The notes: generated from the sequence alone by a model not told the origin. A stretch of DNA of 64,000 nt from Microcoleus sp. FACHB-61 (GCA_014695295.1 JACJNY010000047.1:1-64000); one strand, 5' to 3'; positions 44,594-54,654 are shown, numbered from the stretch's first letter. Numbers and translations are program-made.

Positions 44594-47422
44594 CTAAAAT
44601 CTAAAATCGTTCGATCGCCCCGCCAAACTTGCCACCACCGCGACCAACTCAGCAGGCTCGATCGGCTTGGGCACATAAATTTGAAAACCTTGCTGCAGCG
44701 CCCGTACCCGTTCCTCTACGCTACCAGCCGCCGTGAACGCCAACGCCGGAATTTCCCTGTCCGCCAGGAGCGATCGCACTTGCGGGAGCAAAGCCTCTCC
44801 ATCAGGGGCCTGCATCTCGATATCGATCGCCAACACATCCGGATTCAGCCTTTCAATCGCCTCCAGGGCTTCGATCCCCGAGCGAGCGGTCTCAACCAGG
44901 GCCCCGCAATCTTCGAGCACTGTACACGCAAAACCCAGGGAATCCGCGTCGATATCGACCACCAACACTCGCACTCCAGAAAGATTGCTGCTGACAAAAG
45001 ACTTATTTACAGGGGATGGCGCATTGGTTTGAGGAATCGCAAACTCCCCGGGCCCGGAAACAGACAATCCGCAGTCCCCCTTTGGCTGTTTAATTGGCAA
45101 TCTCACCAAAAAGCTCGCTCCTTGTCCCTTCCCGGCAGATTCCGCTTGCACCGTCCCCCCGTGCATTTCCACAAAATGGCGCACTAGGGCCAAACCCAAA
45201 CCCAATCCGTTGTACGATCGCTTTGTAGAGCTGTCAGCTTGGCTGAACCGCTCAAAAACGTGGGGCAAAAACTCTTCCGTAATCCCTTGTCCCGTGTCGC
45301 TGACCTCAAATTCCACAGTAGCCAGCGGCAAATTTTTACAGCAAGGGGATTGCTCAGGGTCAGGAGTCCCCTCTAGCTTCCGCAGCGCCACCCTCACCTG
45401 TCCGCCATCGGGAGTAAACTTAATCGCATTCGACAGCAAATTCCACGCCACCTGTTGCAAGCGGCCGGAATCGCCAAAAATCCGCCCCGCAGTTTTGTCG
45501 AAATCCGTCACAATTTCAATATTTTTTGCCGCAATCGCGGGCGCGAGAGTCTTTATCGCAGCCTCAACATTAGAAATCAAATCCACCCACCGCAAATTCA
45601 GCGACAGTTTGCCGGTAATAATCTGCGACACGTCCAACAAATCCTCGATCAGAGTTGCCAGCGAGCGCGTATTGCGGTCGATCGTTTCCAGAGCTCGAAC
45701 AGTCGTTTTTTCGTCAAACTTGCGGTTGCGCAGCAGTTGCGCCCATCCCAGCATCGCATTCAGCGGCGTCCGCAATTCATGGGACAAAGTTCCCAGAAAC
45801 TCGTCTTTAATCCGGTTCGCCCGCGCCAATTCTTGGGCTCGATCTTGCAGTTCTCTTTCCAACTGCTTGCCAACCGTCAAATCGAGAATAAAAGCCACAG
45901 ATTCTTGTCGCTGTTGTGCCAGCAAAACATATCCGATCAACACCGGAATCCGGCTGCCGTCTCTCCTCCAGTATTCCTTTTCGTAGGGAGTGCAAACCCC
46001 CGTTTCTTGTGCCTCTGCAATCCCCTTCTCGTCGAGAGACCGGTACTCCGGCGGCGTGAGATCGATCGAGTTTAATTCCCCGTGCTGCAACTGTTCCCGC
46101 GTGTAACCAACTATCCGCAAAAATTCATCGTTGGCCTCGATAATACCGCCGTTAACATCCCCGAACATAATGCCCATCAAGTTAGCTTCGACCAACATTC
46201 TCAGCTTTTCTTCGCTAGCTTTGAATGCAGATTCTGCTTGCTTGCGATCGCTAACGTCTTGGATGTAAGCCGACAAACCAGAATCGGAAGGATAAAAACG
46301 CACCTTCAACCACTTATTCCATAGCTGCACGAATTCTTCATACTCGACCGTTACCTTTTCTGCTAATGCTTTGGCAGCCATTTTGTAACACGGTAAATCG
46401 ACAGCCCAGGGAAATATCTCCCAAACCTTTTTACCGATCAGTTCAGCTTGTGACTTGCCTAAAAGCTCTTGAGCTTTCTGGTTGACATAGGTATAGTTCC
46501 AATTTAAATCTACTGCGATAAAAGCGTCGGTAATGCTTTCGAGAATGTTAGTAATTCGATAGTTTGCCGATTGCAGCGCTTTAGCTGTTTCTTCTGCTTG
46601 CTTGCGAGCTGCTTGTTCGCGCGACAAAGCGGCAGCGCGTTCTTGTTCTGCCTGTTTTCGATCGCTAATATCGATGTAAGAACCGATGTAACCTGCAAAA
46701 GTGCGATCGGACCTGTACCGGGGTACGCCCGTACCCAAAACCCAGCGGTATTCCCCGTCATAGCGCCTCAGGCGGCATTCTATTCGGTACTCGATGCCAT
46801 TCTCGAAAGCTCTCCGGTAAATATCCCGACATTCTGGCAAGTCATCGGGGTGCAAGCTTTCCATCCAACCAGTACCCCTTTCTTGCGCCAAAGTTCTACC
46901 GGTAAACTCCAGCCAAACTTTGTTAAAGTAATCGCCAAGTTGGTCAGTGTCCGACATCCAAATCATCACCGGCGCGGTATCTGCCATAATCCGAAATCGA
47001 GCTTCGCTCTCCTGCTGCTGTGCTTCGGCTTGCTTGCGCTCGTTCCGTTCTTGAACTTCACGCAGGGCCCGCTGAATCGACGGCACTAGGCGTATCAAAC
47101 GGCGTTTGAGAACATAATCAGTAGCGCCGCTTTTCAAAGTTTCGATCGCCACTTCTTCGCCCAAAGTAGCCGACACAAAAATAAACGGCACTTCCGGACA
47201 AGTAGCGCGGGCGATTTCCAGCGCTACTTCTCCGTTAAAACAAGGCAGCATATAATCTGCCAAAATAATGTCAAAAGAGTGTTTTTCCAGTGCGCTGGCA
47301 AAGTCTTCCCGACTTTCCACACACATCAGAGAAAATTCGAGGCCGCCATCTGTTAGATATGCCTCAACCAGTTCGGCATCTAGGGGACTGTCTTCTACTA
47401 AGAGGATATTGAGCCTTTTCAC
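44594..47422 (-). CDS. Hybrid sensor histidine kinase (receiver-PAS-PAS-PAS-kinase-receiver)
   Basis: A 942-residue soluble sensor. The N-terminal receiver (about 1-125) has DIILADYMLPCF (phospho-Asp). Three PAS domains occupy about 140-530 (IWMSDTDQLGDYFNKVWLEFTG, ITDAFIAVDLNWNYTYVNQK, ANLMGIMFGDVNGGIIEAND). HisKA HELRTPLNAMLGWAQ (about 549) and HATPase motifs NLLSNAIKF, DTGQGITEEFL and GLGLGLALVRH follow. The C-terminal receiver (about 815-935) has VLVVDIDADS and LAIDIEMQAPDG, with the Asp present. It has no membrane segment and no adjacent response regulator. The first REC at the N-terminus suggests input from another kinase. Confidence 0.93.
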   Translation of the reverse strand: MKRLNILLVEDSPLDAELVEAYLTDGGLEFSLMCVESREDFASALEKHSFDIILADYMLPCFNGEVALEIARATCPEVPFIFVSATLGEEVAIETLKSGATDYVLKRRLIRLVPSIQRALREVQERNERKQAEAQQQESEARFRIMADTAPVMIWMSDTDQLGDYFNKVWLEFTGRTLAQERGTGWMESLHPDDLPECRDIYRRAFENGIEYRIECRLRRYDGEYRWVLGTGVPRYRSDRTFAGYIGSYIDISDRKQAEQERAAALSREQAARKQAEETAKALQSANYRITNILESITDAFIAVDLNWNYTYVNQKAQELLGKSQAELIGKKVWEIFPWAVDLPCYKMAAKALAEKVTVEYEEFVQLWNKWLKVRFYPSDSGLSAYIQDVSDRKQAESAFKASEEKLRMLVEANLMGIMFGDVNGGIIEANDEFLRIVGYTREQLQHGELNSIDLTPPEYRSLDEKGIAEAQETGVCTPYEKEYWRRDGSRIPVLIGYVLLAQQRQESVAFILDLTVGKQLERELQDRAQELARANRIKDEFLGTLSHELRTPLNAMLGWAQLLRNRKFDEKTTVRALETIDRNTRSLATLIEDLLDVSQIITGKLSLNLRWVDLISNVEAAIKTLAPAIAAKNIEIVTDFDKTAGRIFGDSGRLQQVAWNLLSNAIKFTPDGGQVRVALRKLEGTPDPEQSPCCKNLPLATVEFEVSDTGQGITEEFLPHVFERFSQADSSTKRSYNGLGLGLALVRHFVEMHGGTVQAESAGKGQGASFLVRLPIKQPKGDCGLSVSGPGEFAIPQTNAPSPVNKSFVSSNLSGVRVLVVDIDADSLGFACTVLEDCGALVETARSGIEALEAIERLNPDVLAIDIEMQAPDGEALLPQVRSLLADREIPALAFTAAGSVEERVRALQQGFQIYVPKPIEPAELVAVVASLAGRSNDFRF

Positions 47423-48565
47423 AAAAATTCCTTTTACTTAAATATTATTAGTTCTGACACACACAAAATCATTTGGTAGCGACTTGTTTAGTACGCTCCC
47501 CAAAAGTCTTGCGTTTTGAATTGCATAAAAAAATGTAAAATTTAATTGGTTTCATAAGTTGAGCATTCACATCTTAATTTTAACTTCTAATCAAGTCTTT
47601 TGCTGTTTGCCACGAAGTGAATCCCCGCTCTGACTTGATTGGCTAATGCCCTTGCTTTTCCTTAACTTCCGCCTGCTTCCAATCTACCCGCACTACAGGG
47701 GAATTGCTTCTTTGCAGCACTTTAACCATACCCTGCCGAACAAAATAGTCTAGGGCTTCCTGCTAGAAACAACTAACTCTTTTGTAATTTATCTCGCTTG
47801 CTGCTAAATACTGCTACCCCGTTTGGCAGATTATTTTTTTTTGTAGTGCTCCGCGAGTTAATTCTGTATTGCTTTGCTGCTCCTCTCAATCTCAAATTCG
47901 CTTTAATTGTGCCCTTATTTCCTGAATATTGATCGATCCCATCCAAAAAAGTCAAAGTTGCTGGTCTGTCTGCTTTACTTTTTGCCGGATTTGCCTACCA
48001 TGCAACCGTTGAAACCGGGCGAACATTTGGCTTGTCGATCGCCCTCGCCCCTCACAAATCACTCTCTATATATTAAAATTTGGGGTCACGCTGCATCTAT
48101 CCCAAGATATATTTTTCCACAGACACTAAAATCAAGCTGCATAGATTCCGCTGAATTCGTTACAGCGAAGTGCCACCCCGCCTAAAATCGGAGAAAGCTC
48201 GATCGACCAATTAATTTCCTACGCACATCAGATAAAATTTCCTCTGGATTGGCTAGAGTTGCACCCCAGGCAGCCTCTGAGCGATCGGCTTATTGGTCGA
48301 TCTAGAGCCAAACTGTCTTAAAATATACAATACGGTTCGCTGCTGCACAGCCCGCATATATTAAAAGCAAGCGGCAACTTGCAATAATTCTTTAAAATAT
48401 AGGTACAGCATCGGCGATCCTTAACCCTTCCCCGTCAGAAAGGGTAGGGCTTAGCAGAATTGAAGACGATCGTCTATGGTGACTTGCAGTAAAGCCCGTG
48501 CAGTTGCTTTAGTCTCAGGTTTATTCAGGTTATTGGCAACCAGTTACGAGGAGATTTGACCCGCC
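47423..48565. other. 1.1-kb intergenic region, no recognisable gene
   Basis: The only coding-like signal is on the minus strand at 47643-47762, where EALDYFVRQGMVKVLQRSN and VVRVDWKQAEVKEKQGH are open between stops. This could be a 40-codon remnant of a gene cut by the TAG at 47763-47765. I cannot assign it. The rest is AT-rich with a TATATATTAAAATTTGGGG stretch at 48062-48083. A GAGGAGA ribosome site (48548-48555) belongs to the next gene. Confidence 0.4.
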
Positions 48566-49291
48566 GTGCTCCAACGCATCAAACAAGACTTAAAAAACGA
48601 CCTGATCGCAGGTCTACTGGTAGTCATACCCTTAGCTACCACCATCTGGCTGACAATTACCATCGCCAGTTGGGTTATCAACTTTCTTACCAAAATTCCC
48701 AAGCAGATCAACCCTTTTGACGGACTCAACCCGATTTTGGTGAATCTGCTAAATCTCTTAGTAGGCTTGGCTGTACCCCTGCTGAGCATCTTAGTCATCG
48801 GTTTAATGGCCCGCAACATTTTCGGCAAGTGGCTGCTAGATTTTGGCGAACGGCTGTTGCAGGCAATTCCCCTAGCCGGTTCGGTTTACAAAACCCTCAA
48901 ACAACTGCTGGGAACCATCCTCAAATCAAACGACAAATTTCGCCGCGTGGTGTTAGTGGAATATCCCCGGCGGGGAATCTGGACTTTAGCATTTGTGACC
49001 GGGACGATCGAGAATAACGATATCCCGCCTCACCTGTCCGGCGAAACCCCGATCGGCATTTTCATCCCCACCACTCCCAACCCCACCACCGGATGGTACG
49101 CTATAGTGCCGGAAGCAGATTTAGTCAATTTGTCAATGTCGATCGAAGATGCCTTTAAAGTCATCATCTCCGGCGGCATCGTCAACCCCAGCAACTCAGT
49201 TCCAGTAACCCCCGAAAACATCAAGGGCAAAACACTCGAACCCTTGGTATCCGAATCAAGATACCAGGCTGTCCCAGTCGAAGAAGACTAA
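48566..49291 (+). CDS. DUF502 membrane protein
   Basis: A 241-residue protein starting at GTG, preceded by GAGGAGA at a 10-base distance. Two membrane helices (about residues 15-40 and 58-85) are followed by a soluble domain with LLQAIPLAGSVYKTLKQLLGT, VVLVEYPRRGIWTLAFVTG and FIPTTPNPTTGWYAIVPE, the standard DUF502 pattern. The family is broad in bacteria and has a plant homologue, COV1 (vascular patterning). Its function is unknown. It stands upstream of nusB on the same strand, 270 bp away. Confidence 0.9.
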   Translation: MLQRIKQDLKNDLIAGLLVVIPLATTIWLTITIASWVINFLTKIPKQINPFDGLNPILVNLLNLLVGLAVPLLSILVIGLMARNIFGKWLLDFGERLLQAIPLAGSVYKTLKQLLGTILKSNDKFRRVVLVEYPRRGIWTLAFVTGTIENNDIPPHLSGETPIGIFIPTTPNPTTGWYAIVPEADLVNLSMSIEDAFKVIISGGIVNPSNSVPVTPENIKGKTLEPLVSESRYQAVPVEED

Positions 49292-49561
49292 ACCAACATC
49301 TTTAGTTGCCCGTAAGTCCGTGTAAACTTTCCGCATAGCAGAGAATATTTGGACAAAACCAGCCCAAACCGAGAAAGCCTACACTCAGAAACCCGGTTTC
49401 GAGCATAAATCTTGGGTTTGACAGCCAAGTATCTGTAAACTACCCGCCGCTGGCGAGTCAGAGGGCTGGTCTTGTACCGCTTTTAGTTTAGTTTTCTGCT
49501 AAAGTTCAAGTCCGCGCGCGATCGAAAAACTTCCTAAATTCTCAATTCCTATCTAAAAACT

Positions 49562-50194
49562 ATGAAAAAAGCCCGAGAAACAGCACGCGAACTCGCACTC
49601 CTCGGCATCAGCCAACTGCCGACGAATCCAGAACTCTTAGAAGCCAAGAAACTGCAAGATGTTCTCCTCGCCGCCATCCGCGCCCTGACAACAGAAGTTC
49701 AAGAAGCCCTAGAAACAGCAGCATCCGAAGTGCAGCGGAGTAGCGACAAATTGCTTGCCAGCGAAATCCGCGCTGCCGATATACAAAGTGCTACAGCAAT
49801 GGTGCGGGAAGCAGTCGAACTCACCCAAACCGCCATCAACCGTCTCGGTTCAGCAATGGAGTTTCCAGAACTGATCCAGCTAGCCAACCAGCAAGATGTC
49901 CGCACCTATGCTTTGCAAATCCTGACGAAAGTCAGCGCCAACCGTGTTCAAATTGATGAATTGCTCTCGGAAGCCCTTGTAGACTGGCAAATAGAACGGT
50001 TGGCCCGGATCGATCGAGATATCATGAGAATCGCGACCGCCGAAATCCTATATCTCGGCTTACCCGAACAAGTCAGCGTCAACGAAGCCGTCCAACTCGC
50101 AAAACGCTACAGCGGCGACGAAGGACATCGCTTCATTAACGGAGTCCTCCGGCGAGTAGTCGATAAAATCAACGCAAAAGTTGTTAGTCAGTAG
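49562..50194 (+). CDS. nusB: Transcription antitermination protein NusB
   Basis: A 210-residue protein. An N-terminal RETARELALLGISQLP helix, a cyanobacteria-type extended helical middle (about 40-110), and the core signature DWQIERLARIDRDIMRIATAEIL plus YSGDEGHRFINGVLRRVVDKI (about 142-200) match the NusB family. Its 210-residue length, against about 140 in E. coli, is usual for cyanobacteria because of the inserted middle. It binds boxA RNA in rRNA antitermination. It precedes ftsY by 173 bp, filled with short direct repeats (CAATCTGCAATCACCAATCAGC). Confidence 0.93.
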   Translation: MKKARETARELALLGISQLPTNPELLEAKKLQDVLLAAIRALTTEVQEALETAASEVQRSSDKLLASEIRAADIQSATAMVREAVELTQTAINRLGSAMEFPELIQLANQQDVRTYALQILTKVSANRVQIDELLSEALVDWQIERLARIDRDIMRIATAEILYLGLPEQVSVNEAVQLAKRYSGDEGHRFINGVLRRVVDKINAKVVSQ

Positions 50195-50367
50195 TCCTCA
50201 GTCATCAGTCAATAGTCTGTAGGGTGCTCTTCGGGGTACCTTACCCCGCAGTCTGTACGGTGCACTTCGCCGCACCCGGCCCAGAGTCATTAGCAATCTG
50301 CAATCACCAATCAGCAATCGGCAATCCGCTCTAAACTAGGGACTAATAACTATATTCCCAATTTCCT

Positions 50368-52128
50368 ATGGTTTTTAATTGGTTTCGTCGCCAGTACAGC
50401 GAAAGCAAATCTTCTGAAAAAGAGACACCCCCCGAACAGCCCCAAGATGAGCCAACAAAATCCGCACCGGTTGAGCCTCAAACAGATGCAGCAGCAGAGG
50501 AAAGCTCTCCCGCTGTAGCCGAAGATTATCTCAATTGGGCAAAAGCTGCTTACAAAAATATTCAAAAACAGCAAAAACCCGAAACAGAAGTTTCCGAGAC
50601 AGCAGCGCCCGAGGTTCCAGCAGCCGAAACAGAAATCGCGACAGTTGCAGAAGTTGCAGAACCGGCGACTGTGGAAGCAACGGAGGATCTCGAACTCGAA
50701 CCAGCACCCACAGCACCAACTGTGGCAGAAGTTCCAGAAGTTGCAGCACCAGCGGCACTTGAAGCCACGGAGGATCTCGAACTCGATGCAGCCAAGCCCG
50801 CAGAAATTGCAGAAACTCTGCAACCAACAGCCGGGGCGATCGACATTGCACCTATTGCTCAACAATTAGAAGTTACAGCAGAAAATATAGAAATTGCCGA
50901 ACCTGCAACTGAGGTTGTAGAAACCGAATCACTCGCATCCGACGGCCAAGCAGGGGAAGCCCTGCCGTTTTGGGCCAGAGCTCAGGCCGATCGGATGGAG
51001 CGCATCGAACGCCTCAAAGAAACCGCAATTGAAGAACCAGACGTAATTGCAGCCGCCGCCGAGAGAGCGGCAATTATCGAAGAAATTCCCGGTTTCGCCT
51101 TTGACGAAGGCTTCCTGTGGTCTTCAGAAATCTTAGCCAGTCAAGGCCGCCGGCCAGACCAAGTATCCGTTGAAGAAATCACTTGGCTGCAAAAACTGCG
51201 GAAAGGCTTAGAAAGAACTCGCCGCAGCTTAATTAATCGACTAAAGGCGATCGTCGGTCAAGGCCCGCTCAATCAAGACGCGGTAGCGGAAATTGAGACT
51301 TTGCTGCTACAAGCCGATGTCGGAGTCGCAGCCACCGACATCATTATCAGTCGCCTCCAAGAAAGACTCAAACAAGAAGTGCTGCCGCCAGAACAGGCTC
51401 TAGCCTACCTCAAAACCATTCTGCGCGACATTCTCGACGCTCCCTGTGCCGAAACCGCCGCCGGCAATCCAGCCTACAGCCTGACATTTGCCCCGGAAAA
51501 AGACACTTTCAACATCTGGTTAATCGTAGGAGTCAACGGTGCGGGCAAAACTACGACGATCGGCAAACTTGCCCACATTGCCCAAAAATCCGGCTACAAA
51601 ACCCTGATTGCTGCCGCCGACACTTTCCGCGCCGCCGCCGTCGAACAAGTGAAAGTTTGGGGTTCCCGCAGTGGGGTCGAAATTATTGCTAACCCAGGGA
51701 AAAATACCGATCCGGCTGCTGTCGTGTTTGATGCGATCGCCGCCGCCAGCGCCCGAGGCACAGAACTGCTGATCGTAGACACCGCAGGCCGCCTGCAAAA
51801 CAAAAAAAATCTGATGGACGAATTAAGTAAAATCCGTCGCATTGTAGATAAGAAAGCCCCAGGCGCTACCGTAGAATCTCTACTGGTCTTGGATGCCACA
51901 CTGGGTCAAAATGGTTTGCGACAGGCAGAAGTGTTCGCAGAATCTGCAAAATTAAGCGGAGTAGTATTGACAAAACTCGACGGTTCTGCTAAAGGTGGTG
52001 TTGCCCTAGCAGTAGTGCAGCAGCTTGGTCTGCCAATCCGCTTTATTGGAGTCGGGGAAAGCATCGAAGACTTGCGTCCGTTTTCTAGTTACGAATTTGT
52101 GGAAGCCCTACTCGATTTTAGATTTTAG
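50368..52128 (+). CDS. ftsY: Signal recognition particle receptor FtsY
   Basis: A 586-residue protein. Residues 1-250 are an acidic Ala/Glu/Thr/Val-rich low-complexity region with repeats of ATEDLEL(E/D), presumably the membrane-contact A domain. The N domain begins near 265, with WLQKLRKGLERTRRSL. The G domain has GVNGAGKTTTIGKLA (P-loop, about 390), DTFRAAAVEQ, DTAGRLQNKKNLMDEL and TKLDGSAKGGVAL. It docks the SRP-ribosome complex at the membrane. The C-terminus ends ALLDFRF with the stop inside a TTTTAGA tandem repeat, so the last residues may be repeat-derived. Operon partner nusB is upstream. Confidence 0.95.
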   Translation: MVFNWFRRQYSESKSSEKETPPEQPQDEPTKSAPVEPQTDAAAEESSPAVAEDYLNWAKAAYKNIQKQQKPETEVSETAAPEVPAAETEIATVAEVAEPATVEATEDLELEPAPTAPTVAEVPEVAAPAALEATEDLELDAAKPAEIAETLQPTAGAIDIAPIAQQLEVTAENIEIAEPATEVVETESLASDGQAGEALPFWARAQADRMERIERLKETAIEEPDVIAAAAERAAIIEEIPGFAFDEGFLWSSEILASQGRRPDQVSVEEITWLQKLRKGLERTRRSLINRLKAIVGQGPLNQDAVAEIETLLLQADVGVAATDIIISRLQERLKQEVLPPEQALAYLKTILRDILDAPCAETAAGNPAYSLTFAPEKDTFNIWLIVGVNGAGKTTTIGKLAHIAQKSGYKTLIAAADTFRAAAVEQVKVWGSRSGVEIIANPGKNTDPAAVVFDAIAAASARGTELLIVDTAGRLQNKKNLMDELSKIRRIVDKKAPGATVESLLVLDATLGQNGLRQAEVFAESAKLSGVVLTKLDGSAKGGVALAVVQQLGLPIRFIGVGESIEDLRPFSSYEFVEALLDFRF

Positions 52129-52146
52129 ATTTTAGATTTTAGATTG
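52116..52146. repeat. TTTTAGA tandem repeat covering the ftsY stop
   Basis: GATTTTAGATTTTAGATTTTAGATTTTAGATT continues from within codons of ftsY to 52145. The TAG stop codon (52126-52128) is part of the unit. The same run starts the 39378 repeats and occurs at 44580-44608 (as AAAATCTAAAATC), just after the end of the hybrid kinase gene. Confidence 0.8.
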
Positions 52147-52855
52147 ATGAGGTATCTGCCAGCCGCCCCGATTTTCCCATTTTTGGGAGGCGGACACAGA
52201 GCTTCAAAATCTCAAATTATTAACCTCAAACTAGCATCGCAGGACTTGCGCCGATCGCCACCCAGTGGCGAGTAAAAACTAAATATCTAGAAACAATACC
52301 TTCGTTCTGTTATTGCTTGGTTGGGATCAAAGCGCGAGCCAAAGCAAGGGTGTCAAACTAAGCTCAAATTTAGTATCAGTCTGCTGTCTGATTGCACAGT
52401 CTTCCCGATCCCCGTGGCGCCCCCCTGATAGTCGGGGGGGTAGGAAATGGTCAAAGTCCCCCTTCTTCTTAAGGGGAGCCGCTGCGGTCTTGGGGCCCCC
52501 CAAGTAAAGCAAGCGGCGTGGATTTATGAGGTATCTAGACTCAGCTATAAACGAGATTTCTTAAGAATTTCAGACTTAAGTTGATACCCATGTCCTAGTG
52601 CCCCACTTACTTCCTCAAACCAAACTGCTTGCTCGAAAAAAAACGGGTTTCTGTTCAAGTGGCCCGTAAGATCAACTCCGCTAGCATCGGAATTGTAAAA
52701 TCGAATCAACAGTCAATACTCAACTATCATTCAGTTCTTCGACTGACAGTTAACAGTCAACAGTCAACAGTCAACAATAATTCCGGTGCAACCGGAATTG
52801 ATATAAGTCCTCAATCATTCCTCCTCCCTCTAAGATCGAAAATCACAAATTTAAA
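52147..52855. other. Repeat-bearing intergenic region, no gene
   Basis: Holds CCCCTTCTTCTTAAGGGG (52460-52477) hairpin, GTCGGGGGGGTAGG, an AAACGGGTTTCT (52644) of the palindrome family, a TCAACAG heptamer run (52748-52775) and GGTGCAACCGGAATTGATAT (52784-52803) that is the inverse of 371-387. No coding frame is credible. Confidence 0.6.
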
Positions 52856-54343
52856 ATGACTGCTGTGCCTTTGCCTCGCCCCTCACCTCAACCTGCTGAC
52901 CGCCCTCCCGGTCGCAATTCCACCGACGCGACGCCAGTATTTGCCCTCAAAGAACTGGTGGCGCGTTTGCACCGATACCAGCACAACGTTCAAGATATGT
53001 TGGGTTCGCTGGGATTTGCCCTGCGCAGTTTTAACAATCTCAACCAATTTTTGGAGTTGGTGCCTTTGGTGGCGACTCGCGTTACTGACGCCGACGGGGG
53101 AGCTTTAGTGCTGTTCAAACCCAACGGTCAAGTCAGGTTCCAGCAGTTGCACTGTCAGGAAGGACGGCAGTGCCAAGATATGCGAAAAGCGCTGGAAATA
53201 GCCACCAGGCAAGCTACAGCAGGTGCGGGCGCTACTTCTGCATCTTTTTCGGAAAGCTCTGGCCAAACCTCTAGTCTCGACCTGCAAGTCGGCCGTTATT
53301 TGGGCCCAGATGTTCATTTGTTTGGGGCGCCAATTTTAGTCAAGAATGTGGAACGCGGACGGCTTTATGTTTTTAGCAGTGACCCGCAATATCTCTGGAC
53401 TCCCAGCAGACAGAAATTAGTTCGGTTGGTGGCGGATCAAACCGCCGTGGCGATTTGCAAAGACGAACTTACTGTTAAGTTGGCTGAAAAAGACCGCTTA
53501 GACAGAGAGTTAGAAATCGGGGCGGAAATTCAATTGCGGCTGCAACCCCGCAGTTGTCCGAAAATTCCCGGCCTTGACGTGGCCGCCCGCTGCCAAACTG
53601 CTAGCAGAGTCGGCGGAGATTATTATGATTTTATTCCCGCTGACTATGACCCGATCGGCAAGGAAGATGAGGGGGAACACCCCCCATCCCTGATTAAAAA
53701 TCTCAAGTCCAAAATCGACAAGGGCCGCTGGAGCATCGTGATCGGCGACGTGATGGGCAAAGGAGTGCCGGCTGGCCTGTTGATGACGATGACACGGGGT
53801 ATGCTGCGGGCGGAGGTTTTGAACCGCCACTCGCCTGCGAGAATTTTGCAACATTTAAACCGGGTAATGCACGCGGATTTGGAAAATTCCCACCGTTTTG
53901 TGACTCTGTTTTATTCGGAGTATGACCCGAAAACTCGCGTTTTGTCTTATAGCAATGCTGCTCACCACCCGCCTTTGCTGTGGCAAGCTGCAACTAATTC
54001 GATTGTTCAGCTCGATACTTTGGAGGGAATGTTAATTGGCCTGGATGCTGATTCTCACTACCAAGAAGCCCAAGTTCAATTGCAGCCAGGAGATACTATT
54101 ATTTATTACACAGACGGATTTACCGATGCTGCTAATCAAAGGGGCGATCGCTTTGATGAGGATAACTTGACATCGGCTTTTCAGTGGGCCTGTCAAAATT
54201 ATCAGCATTCTGAAGAAATTTTGGATTATTTGTTCGATCGGGTTCACCAGTTTATCGGTATCGGCAATCGCAATGAAGATGACATGACACTGGTTGTACT
54301 TAGGCTAACACCTTTAGCAGGAGAGAATCACCATGATAGTTAA
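52856..54343 (+). CDS. SpoIIE/RsbU-type PP2C phosphatase with GAF-like domain
   Basis: A 495-residue protein. A proline-rich N-terminus (1-30) is followed by a GAF-like domain (about 45-210). The SpoIIE phosphatase domain (about 215-490) has LEIGAEIQLRLQP, RVGGDYYDF (metal Asp pair), IVIGDVMGKGVPAGL, TIIYYTDGFTDA and NEDDMTLVVLRL. Such proteins dephosphorylate STAS antagonists, so the STAS gene at 42914 is a possible partner, although far away. An insert SLIKNLKSKIDKG (about 281-293) resembles AAATCTCAAGTCCAAAATC repeat sequence. Its stop overlaps the next gene by 11 bases. Confidence 0.9.
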   Translation: MTAVPLPRPSPQPADRPPGRNSTDATPVFALKELVARLHRYQHNVQDMLGSLGFALRSFNNLNQFLELVPLVATRVTDADGGALVLFKPNGQVRFQQLHCQEGRQCQDMRKALEIATRQATAGAGATSASFSESSGQTSSLDLQVGRYLGPDVHLFGAPILVKNVERGRLYVFSSDPQYLWTPSRQKLVRLVADQTAVAICKDELTVKLAEKDRLDRELEIGAEIQLRLQPRSCPKIPGLDVAARCQTASRVGGDYYDFIPADYDPIGKEDEGEHPPSLIKNLKSKIDKGRWSIVIGDVMGKGVPAGLLMTMTRGMLRAEVLNRHSPARILQHLNRVMHADLENSHRFVTLFYSEYDPKTRVLSYSNAAHHPPLLWQAATNSIVQLDTLEGMLIGLDADSHYQEAQVQLQPGDTIIYYTDGFTDAANQRGDRFDEDNLTSAFQWACQNYQHSEEILDYLFDRVHQFIGIGNRNEDDMTLVVLRLTPLAGENHHDS

Positions 54344-54572
54344 TTTAATGCCGGAAATTACTGCCGGATCAATCAACTCGATTAATTGGAACGATGCTGC
54401 TCACGTGTTAGTTTTGAAATCTCATTTGAGTTCGACGGTGGTTTTGGGTCAAAGCTACGACATTTTTACGAATTTCCAGAAAGCTTGGAAAAATTTTGTT
54501 TCGACGGGTCAAATAGGAGCTTTTTTTATAGGTATTTTTGTTGGCTGGTTCTTTAAAGGGATTTTTCGTTAG
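54333..54572 (+). CDS. Small hypothetical protein with C-terminal membrane helix
   Basis: A 79-residue protein. An N-terminal soluble part (residues 1-55; SHLSSTVVLGQSYDIFTN) is followed by a hydrophobic segment IGAFFIGIFVGWFFKGIF (about 61-78). The ATG overlaps the phosphatase stop by 11 bases, suggesting translational coupling and possibly a membrane partner. No family recognised. The upstream overlap and a coding-like composition support it, but it could be spurious. Confidence 0.5.
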   Translation: MIVNLMPEITAGSINSINWNDAAHVLVLKSHLSSTVVLGQSYDIFTNFQKAWKNFVSTGQIGAFFIGIFVGWFFKGIFR

Positions 54573-54654
54573 AGTTGTTGTCGAAGAAGGTATCGGGAAC
54601 GGATTTAAAAGGTTTGTAGCCAAAACTTCACTTCTTTCTGATGCAGCAAAAGTT

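Noticed and set aside
45210-45986. Plus-strand frame opposite the hybrid kinase
   Set aside because: Antisense to HisKA/HATPase motifs that are intact on the minus strand.
47907-48185. 92-residue plus-strand frame in the 1.1-kb gap
   Set aside because: No ribosome site, no recognisable motif, irregular composition.
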